Assembly: GCF_030272615.1 (NCBI RefSeq)
Contig: NC_081413.1
Span: forward strand, 18,298,285 to 18,362,284
Reading direction: 5' to 3'
Origin: Cryptomeria japonica
Taxonomy: Eukaryota; Streptophyta; Pinopsida; Cupressales; Cupressaceae
DNA: 64,000 nt
Of this stretch, positions 24,198-34,807 are shown piece by piece. The notes below the pieces were generated by a model. The model did not search any database, had not been told where the DNA came from, and saw only the letters and a program-made list of their open reading frames with translations. Numbering within the stretch: position 1 is the stretch's first letter; each line of letters opens with the position of its first letter. A program made the translations under genes and the position numbers.

Positions 24198-27100
24198 TGT
24201 TATCACTGATTAAAAATGGGATTTTCTTTTCCCATAATTGGCTATGGTTTTTTGAAATTTTGAGTAGGGCGCATTTTCAAATGCTTCAGCTCTGTTTTAG
24301 GCCTTAAGGGTTTAGGGTTTTTTGATTTTAAATCGCCTGATGTCTGTTTAAAACCCTTTGGTTTCTATTCTTTCATTACTTTATCCACTTAAGTAATGGG
24401 TCATGGGATCGTAGGAAGTGTCCGCCTTGTCGTTTGCCTAAGCGGTCATGTTAATTAATTGCAAAAAATTTATGCCTTATGTGTATTCCTCCTAAAGTTG
24501 TCGAGCCCAATAAGTAGTGTGCATCTCGCGAATGGATCTACGACTTTCGCTATTTCGCTAGGCGAAGTTGCGCGTAGTTTAAAACTAGCGAAGTTGCGAA
24601 AATGACATGGCATGCCAACTAGGTGGTCTAGCTGGTCAATGAGGGTGAGTAAAATGGCGGCACGCGGCATAAGCTACAACAGTCAGTAAGTCGGGATTAA
24701 AGGTTAAAAGGTGGGTCCCAATGGTGAGTCACGTCGCAGGTTAGGAGATGACATGGCAAATACAAGTGTCAAGAATTAATCAGAACCCAGTGCTTTCTCT
24801 CGGCAAATAAAAAAGCGACATGTTAGCTCTGAAGATGACTGTACGCCAGGTATTCAAAGTGAGTTAGAGGGCCCACCCCTCCCGAAGCCTATTCAGATGG
24901 TTAAAAGCCAATCACCTAAAAAATGATCTAACAGCCCATGCTATTTCGCAAGGGTAAGATGCTCGTGCTTTATACCCTGTGAAATAGCGAAAGTGAACGA
25001 GGACCATCCATGTGTTGTGATGGATGGTAACGTGTCTAGGGACACGTGGTCTTAGAAGAAAGTTGTGGGCCGCCAAGGTGGAACCGGTGGTATAAGAGAA
25101 AGACACGCGGCTAGCGTTGAGTTGAATGCGAAAGGCATTTCAAGGCCAGTGGTTGAGTGCCATGTGGTAGCACGTAGCCAATAGAGAAGCGGGACCCAGC
25201 GCGAAGCCAAGGTTGTTAGTTAGTGTAACGGTCGATCAAGTTTCTTTTGATCGGACGGTCAACGCTATTTCGCAGGACCAAGCTGCCCAATAGTTATGCT
25301 TCGCGAAGTTGCAAAAGAGTGAAAAGAAAGACTTGTAGGAATGTTGTGACCCGTTGGAGCAAAAAATACGAATTCTCCTATGAATTCAATTTTGAAGGGA
25401 TGGCCGAAGCATGCGGAATCAATGTTGTAGTTAAGACCCTGGGTACAATAAATGATGTCCCATCAACCGGATGAAGATATCTTTTTAAAGAATTATTGCA
25501 AAGGAGCAGATTCAGAGCTATCTTCTTCAGATACAGAGCAAGTCAATTCAGTTACAAAGCAAATTCCTTTGAGTTAAGAATAGGTTTTCTCGTACTCTTT
25601 TGTAGCAATTTCTGTGTGGTGTGTTTCAGATAAGATATTGATTCGTCACAGAAGTATTTAGGGGCGGTATTCATTTCTTACGTTTTTTTTAAATGGCTCC
25701 TAAAAGAGAATTTTCTGGCAAAGTCAATTATTCAGAAAGAAGTATCTGTGATGATTTTCTTGAACAGTTGACATTGTCAACTAATCAGGCATCAAAGGCA
25801 AAAGAATTAGTGCCTAGAGCTCCCTGTTTGAAAATAGGAGAAGGACTGTATGACAAGGGTAACTGGTTGAGAGACCCATAGGTTGGATTGTCTAGGTTGG
25901 GGTTATTTAAGATTGGATTTGGAATGAGAAATTCTCCAGCCCCGCAAAATAGTATTTGGGAATTAGATGTTGGGAAATTGGTAGTCCCAGGGGTATTTAT
26001 GGACATAGATTTGTTGACCCAAATTGCACTCAACTATGATCCAGTCACAAGAAGCATTCGGGATATAAATGGAAAAACCCTTATTGAGATAAATGCTAAA
26101 GAATTCAGAAATGCTTTTGGGCTTAATGAGTTTACCAATTTTCTAGAGCCCATAAATTTCAAGTCATTAGCTCAAATTTATAGTGCACAGAGGAATCATC
26201 TCAGGAATGGGCCACTCAAGGAATTTTTTGTAAAGATAGGTGGGTTGGCAGTTGTAGGACCCAACATAAAAGAGCCCTTTTCATTGAGTATGTTCACCCT
26301 TAGGGCTAAGGGAATGTATTGGGCACTTTGCCAAGTTTTGGGAGAAGATGCTGAAGCAAATATGCCCAATCACTACCTGTTAATGATTGCTCAGATTTTG
26401 AATCCTTCTCTTGCAATTACATTTGATTATTCTTCTTTCATTGTTGATGCTATCCATGGAGGGTTAACAAGAATAAAGAATGGAAAGGTGGATAGGCCTT
26501 TCAGATGGTACTCACTCCTGATGCATCTATTTCTTTTCAAAGGTGGTGATTACTTTGCCAGTGGATTGGACCTTGTTAAGGAGAAAGAAGGAGAAAAAAT
26601 GTCAGTACAACTATGGAGTACTGTGTTGTCATGGGATAGGGAGGATGCCAGTTTCTTGAAGTTTGACAAATACTTTGCATCCAAGATCAGGACTCTCCTT
26701 TGCTTGGAGAACCCAAGAATCCCCAAGGTTCTTTTGGAATTCATAAGACCAAAAGAATTTGCAGAGAACATAAAAATTGTTCACAATTGGGGTGACATTT
26801 ATTTGTATCCGGTCTCGACAGTTTTCAGAGTGTTTAGTTTTAGAGGCACCCCATTCTTGCTACCTTATTAGGTCCCTCTCAAAGTGGGAATTGCAGAGAT
26901 CCTTAGACAAATTGGTGGTGTGCAAGAGGCAGAACTGACAGGAAGGGGTAAAGGGACTATTTTCCCTACAGTTACCATAGCCCACCAATTTGTAATAACA
27001 AAAGGGGGTTGGAATTGCTTTGAGGATTTTCTCAAGCCTTATCATTTATCTACTGTAGTATCCAGGTGTGCTGATCCAGAAGACTTCTTCAACGGCATGT

Positions 27101-30100
27101 TCAGAAAGCAAGCAGCATGCAGAGGTAGGCCCCATCAATTTTAGTTTCCTGAAGACCTCATCAGAAATGAGTTTGATCTAGATGAGCAGGAGCTGAGGAA
27201 AGAGAAATGGGTGGCTTATAAGAAAGCCTTGGATTTCGTGCATCAGTTTGATGCCAGCTATGACCCATTGTCTAGTTTTTTCCCTCTAGAGGAGAAAATA
27301 AAGTTTTTAATTGTTTGCTTTGAGGATGTGATGCAGACCCTGAAGGAGAAGAGAGAAGTTGTAATCAAAGGCAACCCTGAAAAGGCAAGAGTGGTCCTAA
27401 GTAGGTCAGCTTCCAGCAAAGCAATCCCTCCTGGTGATTATACACTGCACAAGAAATCTAGTTATAGTGTGCTGATGCCTACAACAGGGGAGCCCTCTAC
27501 CTCTAAAGGAAAGAGGAAGATACAAGATGTCATTGACATCCAAGAGAGCCCAAAGAAGCAAAGGGTAGGGAAAGAAGTACAATTGGATGCACCTTTGTAT
27601 TCTCCATCCCAATCCCCTATCCACATAGGAGATGAGCAAGCAGCAGCTGAGCAACTCCTACAGTTAGGTGGTCTAGGGGAAATTGCCTATACTTATGATG
27701 AAGTGGAAGAAGGAATGCCAAAAGAACCCCTTGCTACTGAAATGGACATTACCACCACTGAACTCAAAGGCCAGGAGTGGGATCCTGAGATAAAGCAGGC
27801 AAGTAATGCCTTCTTGGCTGACAACAATTTTGTCACATCAGAAGCATTTATGCAGTTTATATGGAAACAGAACATAGATAAATACAATGCTAGATGTGAA
27901 AAGAGAAAAGGTGAGCAACCTAATAAAGATCCAGCCCTAGTAGAAGAGGAAATAAAGCAAGAGATGATGGAAGAATTGAAAACCATCACCCCTGAGCAAG
28001 GGAGAGATATGGTGGCACAAGCTGGAGTGCTTATTTTACCCAAGTGGGATATAGCAGATGCCCTAGTACTAGACGTAGTGAGGAAGGAGACTAAACCCAT
28101 GGAGGGAATTACTTTCAGTAAGGATAATGTTGCACTCGTCATGTGGTCTCTCAAGAGAAATGAGAGTAAGAAAAGCAAAGATACCCCGGGGTCAAGTTAC
28201 CTTGGTGGGATGATGGTGAAGAGAGTGCAGAGTATAGGGGTAGTGGAAGCTGCTAGCACTGTGCTAGAGACTGCAAAATTTAGTGTTGTAGTAGCAGAAA
28301 AGGAAGCCAAAGAAAAAGAGATCCTCCAAGTCAAATTGGAAACAATTTTGAAGGCCTATAATAGTGCTAAGGAGGAGGTAAGAGGTAAGGATAGCATCAT
28401 CGCTAAGCTGCAGAGCCAGTTGACTGGACAATACCATCAAGGTGAGTCTTCAACACTAATGATCTCCTCTTCTCCTGCAAGACCTCCACCTACTAGCCCT
28501 ATTGTTGAGTTTCCACCATCTCCAGCACCCTCCAGTGCTCAAATGGTTGAGATTACTCCTCAAGAATTAGAAAATTTAAAACAGGCTCAGGCCTTATATG
28601 CAAAGAAGTATGAGGAGAGAGTAAGGGCTACAATTTCTAGTTTTGCAGATACAATGAATGCCTCATTGCTATATAATAATGTAGGTAAAATTTCGGATAT
28701 ATGGAATGAGCTCAGGAGAGATAAGGCCATTTTGACACCTATTTTTGACAAGTGGAGGCCTAGGGAGCAAGATTTAGAGTTTATATGTGCATCTTATGAT
28801 GAATTAGGGGCCAATCCTATTATTAAATCCACTTGTGACATCACTAAAGATTTAGTACAATTAGCAGCAGAGGTGGATAATGTTGATAGGAAAGTTAATT
28901 TGTGCAAAAAGGAATATATTGATCAAGTTTTTGAGTTGCTCCCAGGAGTTTTTGCTAGCCCGGATCAACTGAAGGATAAACAAATGTGGCTTAAGGAGAT
29001 AGAAGCCAAACTGTCAGCAAGAATTAAAGGAATTATTGATCTAGATGATGCTTCTTTCTTTCTTATAACAATACAAGAAATAGAGAAAATCAAGGCACAT
29101 TATGGTTTTCTCAATTCAGAAGTCAACAAATTGAGAAACTCCTAGAAAAGGTTGACCAAGGCTAAAGCTAAGGTGATTAATTTCTCATGGCCTACCGATG
29201 ATGTGTATGATGAGTGGACCACAAAATATGCCACCCATGATCTGGAACAGTTGGAGAGTGCCCCTGAAAAGGTAGAAGAAGTTACAACTGAATAGCTTGT
29301 TGAAGAAACTGCAGAGGCTGAAAAGAGCTTGTAACTATTTTTGTGAAAAGCTTGTAACCTCTTTGTTTTGAAAGAAATGATTGTAACAAAATCTCCTCGA
29401 GAAGTCCGAAGCTTTGTGCATCCATGTTGTTATAAATGGATACCAGGACTAAAGGAAAGGGGATCGCAAAGAATTGTAAGAAAACGCTGCTGAAATTCAT
29501 AGCTCAGCTTTTCTAAGTATAATGGAAAAAATTCCAAAGTTTTGTAATACTTCTTTGAAGAATAATATCAATATGCAGACCATCGGCTTTTGAGTAAACT
29601 TTGTGTTGTCTTCGAGTATTCTTGCAATTTGTTTATTGTTTTCATTCTGAATAATCCAGGGTTATTTTGTTTGAATGGGGTTGCAAGGCAATTTTCAGTA
29701 GATGTGTTCGCTAGATTTTCTCTTTAGGAGGGAAATTAAAGATGCGGGGATCATTCCTACCGGTGAATTCTTTGTAGGGAACTTTGAATCTTGATGATCA
29801 TGGTTTAATTTGATATGCATAAATTCTTATAAGTGTTAGGCACATATAAGGATTAACAGAAGTCGAGCCAATGGGATGTGTGAAGATATTTTGTTTTGGG
29901 GAGTATTGTCTGAATTTTAGATGACTCTGTGACCTTGGATATGGCACTGGTATTGATTGAAGTTGTCTATTACATGTTTTGTTGGTCACAATACTGAATA
30001 TGAGTATAATTTGCATTCTTTTGTTTCAGTCGGTTTCAAGGTGATTAAATCCACTGGTTTTCTGGACTGGTTTGTTGTGGGTTTATGTTTGAAAGTGTGA

Positions 30101-30241
30101 GCAAGTCCGAAGTGTAGAAGGTTTATTTAGACCTTGTCATATGTTGTCTTGAGAATTTCCTTATCTTTGATATCTCTTCTGCACCGAGTTCAATCATATT
30201 ATATTAAGGATGTTAAAGAGAATCAGATTTTGAGGACAACA
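24198..30241 (+). mobile_element. Insert (c): 6.0-kb TG...CA unit carrying a 1213-codon ORF
   Basis: It begins TGTTATCACTG and ends TTTTGAGGACAACA, with AGAAG at 24193-24197 and 30242-30246. The 3' LTR of element (b) shows the unoccupied site at 34898-34902 (AGAAG once, then TGCATTATTG). I searched by eye for direct repeats between its first and last 1.3 kb and found none, so it does not look like LTR-internal-LTR. The best structural reading is one very long solo LTR with a gene in it, or a new unit type inserted by an LTR integrase. Confidence 0.75.
25693..29334 (+). pseudogene. Large uncharacterised element protein (c), five in-frame TAGs
   Basis: One frame from ATG 25693 (MAPKREFSGKVNYSERSICD) to TAA 29332 has no frameshift but five TAG codons (25879, 26869, 27142, 29143, 29293). 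N-terminal 480 residues look globular (YDPVTRSIRDINGKTLIEI, GMYWALCQVLGEDAEANMP, HLFLFKGGDYFASGLDLVKE). Then come a low-complexity Ser/Pro/Lys linker with a basic patch (GKRKIQ, SPKKQR), an acidic helical region, a coiled coil near 28290-28430, a second Pro/Ser linker, and a helical C-terminus. A homologue lies in insert (a). I cannot name the family. No reverse transcriptase, integrase, protease, knuckle or transposase signature is present. Confidence 0.7.
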
Positions 30242-30266
30242 AGAAGCACATTATTGTAATTTGTTT

Positions 30267-30313
30267 TGAACTTGAACCCTTGAACCTTCTTGGTTCAAGG
30301 TTCAAGGTTCAAG
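30267..30313 (+). repeat. TTGAACC/GGTTCAA hairpin in the 5' LTR of (b)
   Basis: GAACTTGAACCCTTGAACC is followed after a four-base loop by GGTTCAAGGTTCAAGGTTCA, a strong inverted repeat. The same module occurs at 34923-34968 in the 3' LTR. Confidence 0.8.
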
Positions 30314-32312
30314 TGTTCCTCTTGCGTGAGTCGTGGCTTTGTAAAGTGAGGGCGTAAAAATTTAAAACCTGCAGGCAAATTCTTTTGGCAAGTGTATTGC
30401 CAAATCTCCTGCATCGCACCTGGGAAGCAAAGAGACTTCAATGCAGATGCAATCGGCTTGTGTAAGGTGTTTCTACTTGGGTGCCAAACTAGGTTTACAA
30501 AATAAATGAACTTTCAGGCATAAAACATTTATCCCACATTGGTCGTGCGGAGGAAATTTGTTGTATTTAAATACTTGGTCGCGCACATCCTTAGTGTCAA
30601 AGCTTTCAAGCTTTTGGCAAGTGGCCGATCAAGCAAGTGGTGGGCCCCCCGCATGCGCATGCATCTCAGAGTGGCCTAATTTTTCAGCAAAAGGGGAAAT
30701 TAAATAGTGGGCAGGTTGTAGAAGATCGGACAGCGGTCGCTATATCGCAAGATGAAAGTTCTCGTCTGTTAAAAGTCACGACTTGGCTACTGATGAGCTG
30801 GCGGTCCAGGTGGCACCGAGGTAAGCACTGAGAAAATCTATGGTTGTTACCAAGTCACAATAAAAATTTGCTCGATGGCTAATATTCGTGACTTGGCGAC
30901 CAAGCGATGGGGCTCGATGGAGAAGGAGAGAAATCCGACGGAAATAAAGAACAAGCAAGTCCAAGGAAGAAACAAAGAGATTCATTCTGGCGGTGAACCT
31001 AGGCGGTGTTGAGGTGGTAGGATAAGAACCCCGGAATGAACTAGAAGGTGCCACATGATGGAAATGCATGGCAGAAGTCTGCTCGGGAAATTCAAATATT
31101 TAAAATATAATTTTTGACTGTGGTGAATAGGTAGAAAATTAAATGACTGAACTAAAGAGGGATTAATGCGCCTAAGGGATTATTTTTTGCCCGATATATA
31201 AGTGTTATATATCGTTGGAAAGATCCCGATTTGAGGAATATGATTTTGCAGTAAAGTGTAACCCATGACAAGTATTTTGGGGGTAGTTTCTTCAGGATCT
31301 CAGATTGGATTTTTTAGTCAGAGAGATTGGATGTTATGCAGGCCAAGTTGTGCGAAATAGTTAATGTTGAAAGATAGGGTGGTTGTCATTGTCAGAGAAT
31401 GAAATCTGATTTTGTCCTCCCTGCCTTCATATTCGAGAGTCTTCTCATTTTGTAAGGGTTCCAGATTTTTGTGAGCAAGGCTCCTGAATCTTGGTTTCCA
31501 TTTTCTGAGTTTTTTTCCAAATTTGTACAGTGAATGCTCCTTTTCAAGCAATAGAGTATCTTCTTGCTATAAATGTTTTCTGTTGCAGGTCACATATATG
31601 TAAGGGATATATACAGTTTATTGGATTGTCTCTAGGCCTTCTCTTATTTTCAATGAATCTAGTCTTCAAGGGAGTTTGGGTTTGTCCTCTCAAAGTGGGA
31701 GTGTAATGGGTGTTCTTAGGTACTCTTCAAGGAAGGGTTTAAATTCTATGAGCAATCATTTTGAATTCAGGATAATGTCTGGATATGTATGATTCTCTAT
31801 TTGAGTTTAGAATATATTAAGGTCAGGCATTAATACAGGGATAATATTTTTTAATAAATTGGATTTGTAATAGAAGTTTCCATTTACAGTTTGATGTATG
31901 ACTCCATGCCCTTGGATAAGGCACTGGTCTTGCAGATTTTGGGGATTCTCAGAGATTTTAAAATATCAAGTATCCATTAGCTTTCATGTTTGTAGTTTTA
32001 TATGTTCCATCTATCTCATGCTCCAATCTTGTTGAGATGTCAATGTAGATCTAGCCCATTTGTAGTAACCTCCTTGTTGTTGAGCCCTGTGAGATATATC
32101 TGCTTTTGTTGATGCCATATGTCTCTAATTGGTTGTATTCTATGCATCAAAGGGTGTCCCCCCTAGGTCTTGCAGAACCTGAAGTGTAGGAGGATCATTA
32201 GGATCCTATGTTAATGTTGTCCAAGCCCTGAAGCTTTTCATTGATTGAGATTGGCTATTTCATAGATAGATTGCAGGTGAACTTGAGTTTCTCTTTTTGA
32301 GACCAACAAAAT

Positions 32313-32330
32313 TGGCGACTCTGCTGGGGA
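32313..32330 (+). other. Primer-binding site of element (b)
   Basis: TGGCGACTCTGCTGGGGA follows the LTR end CAACA after four bases. The TGG start complements a tRNA CCA tail. I do not assign the tRNA. Decayed look-alikes follow at 32417, about 32600 and 32686. Confidence 0.75.
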
Positions 32331-32959
32331 TTGAATGAACTATTGGGAATCTCTAGTTAAGAAAGATTTGTTTAATATATAGTTGAGATTACCCCATCTG
32401 AGTCACCACAACAAAATGGTGACTTTGTTGGGGACAAATCTAAATATCTTTGGTATAGACTGTTGAATTAGATTGTAAGTGAGTCTGGCAAAATTCATTT
32501 GGGGAAGAGTCTTAGAAGTTTACAAGTCTGAAAGTTGTTTTCAGATTTGAAGGTATATATCCTGGAAGGTTTTGTTGCTGAGAAATTGAAAAAATATATT
32601 GTGACTCTGTTGTGTGAGACCCAGAAATCTGAAGTTGTTTCAGAGTGAAGATCAGTGGTTGAAATTTTATTCCTCTTCAGGGAGGTGGCGACTCTATATG
32701 AACAAACTTGAGGTTTGAAGGTTTTCATCAAATTTTTAGTCAGAAGTGAAGTGAACAACAACAACAACTATACCCAAGTATTTCCCATTCATGAGATAAC
32801 TTTTGTTCCTTATAAGGTGAAGAAATTCACCAGGAAAAGGAGTATTGGTTCTAAGTTTACATACTTCTTATACTTAAAAGTTTCAATCAGTGATGGGAGA
32901 AGTATGTGGTTGTAAAAATTAGGACTGCATGTGTTTTGAAAAGAGAGTAAAACAGTAAG

Positions 32960-34339
32960 ATGCATTGTCATGGTAATGGTTCAATAGATGTTTCAAATTT
33001 GATGGATCTAGGTGTGGTTATGAGATCTGAAAATTCTTTGTCAAATTTGAAAGACATTGATAGGAAGATTGAAATACATCTTCAAAAGATCCAAGAAAGG
33101 CACATCTTGTTTTTAAGAAGGAAAGTAGGGAAGAGAAAGGTAGAATCATCATATCTTTTTTATGAAAGATTTATTGCTGCATTGAATGAGATTCTAGTTA
33201 ATGTTAGACCCCATGAGTCAGTTTGGATTGAATTATTTTTAGAGCTTGATGAGCCTGACTCAGTTAGTTGGTCTCCAACCTTGAGGGAAGAAAGTGTTGC
33301 CCATATTAAAGAATGGATAGATGAGATTGAAATGACCAAATCTGAAAATGCACATAGTTTTGAGTATGGTGATGGAGATGAATCTATGAGTGGATATACC
33401 TCTTATGATGCTAAAGGTGACTCTTATTCTCAGCATGACAGTGCAGATGTGTATTCAGAGCAAGAAGAAAATTGTTCAAGTAGTCTTGATCCTGTTGAGG
33501 TTTTGGATTTGAATAATATAGATGAGCTTGTTGTTAAGTTCAATCCACAAAGTGTTTGCAACCAGGCTAATGAAACCATGTTGCAACATTTTGTAACACT
33601 ATATGATTAGCCTGATAAAGGTCATGATGCAGATGCAAGTTGTTGTAATGATAAAACAAGTGTGCCTGAAGACATGAGCACTACAGATTTAATGTCTGCA
33701 TCAGATTGGGACAATGTTTACAGCACAGAAGATGAAGCCAAGGAAAATGAAAATGAAGGAGAAGGTTCACTAAGTAGTAAACAAATCTCAGAACTCTTAG
33801 CTACTGATCTTAAGAGGTATACATCCAGAAATGTCCCCAATTTCTCATACCCAATCAGTATACATTTTGATATTGATGATGTTATTGGCGGTGTGAGGTA
33901 TGATACCTATGATATTTCTTCCCCTACATTTGATTTGAATAGTGAACAAGATGAAAATTCATATGAGGTTGATAAATATGATAATGTGGATTCATATGTT
34001 GATATGAAATCAGAATTTGATATGCATTGTGTGGATCTTGGTGTTAAAGAGAAAGACAAATTTGAGGTAGTTTTTCTAGATTTGCAATTGGTAAAGGAAC
34101 CGTTGACAAATGATGATGTATTTCTATGTTTGCAAAAGGTTGATATAAGGTGTGATCAACATGCTAGGTTGCAGTCATTTTATGAGGAAATGTTCCTCTC
34201 TAGTTTGCAAGCCTGTATTGTGGATGAGTGTTTTCCATTTATGCAAACTAGTACTTTGCATGTGCCTGATGTTCCCAATGATCAGATGGAGCAAGGAATG
34301 ATCAGGTGGAGTTTACTTTTCTTTTTAGCTGGGAAATAA
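32960..34339 (+). pseudogene. Acidic internal ORF of element (b), one in-frame TAG
   Basis: ATG 32960 opens a 459-codon frame with a single TAG at 33608. The first third is helical and basic (DIDRKIEIHLQKIQERHILF, then LRRKVGKRKVE). The rest is very rich in Asp, Glu and Ser (for example YSTEDEAKENENEGEGS). There is no knuckle or protease motif. By position, after the primer-binding site, it could be a gag-like or structural protein, but I see no capsid signature. A second open stretch at 34519-34848 is probably chance. Confidence 0.5.
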
Positions 34340-34807
34340 TTGTAAACAATATGACAGTTATGTGTCATTTGATGATTAGCATTCAGAGGTGGGATCTATT
34401 TTTCAAAGATTGAATGATTACCAGCATGATGATTATCTTTTATGTGATGAGCTGATGAGATGATGCAGAGTTTGTGATCAGGCAAATGTAAATGAAACTT
34501 TCAGCTTACCCTTGATTCATGGAAATGAGAATCATGTGTTTGACAAAGGTAAGCATTGATTCCAATTTTGATGGCCTGGAGCCATATGTAAATAAGTTCT
34601 ATTGTACAGTCGTTTTGCTTTTAGTTGTGTGGTTTTCAATAAGGATCCCTATTGTTGGGTGGAATAAGGAACCCTTGTTTTGGAGAGTGAAGCTCATTGA
34701 AGAATTTAAAAGAAGAAGAAGTGTCCTATTTTTTGGGTGGTCTGCTCTGCCAAAGATTTTGAATTCTTGTGTTGATCTTGCAATCAACCATCCCCAGTCA
34801 GAGCCAC

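Larger units (their letters stand above)
24103..32308 (+). repeat. 5' LTR of element (b), containing insert (c)
   Basis: Own sequence is 24103-24197 and 30247-32308, about 2157 bp, matching the 3' LTR in order (for example CATGCTAAATTTGGTGACC at the start and CAACA at the end). It lacks about 960 bp present at roughly 35480-36460 of the 3' LTR, which lies between recurring GGCGGTCCAGG-like words. That suggests a deletion by local recombination in this copy or an expansion in the other. Confidence 0.8.

Noticed and set aside
25693-29334. Host protein-coding gene
   Set aside because: It lies within a TG...CA insert with an AGAAG duplication, is absent from the sister LTR, has a homologue in a second insert, and carries five stops.
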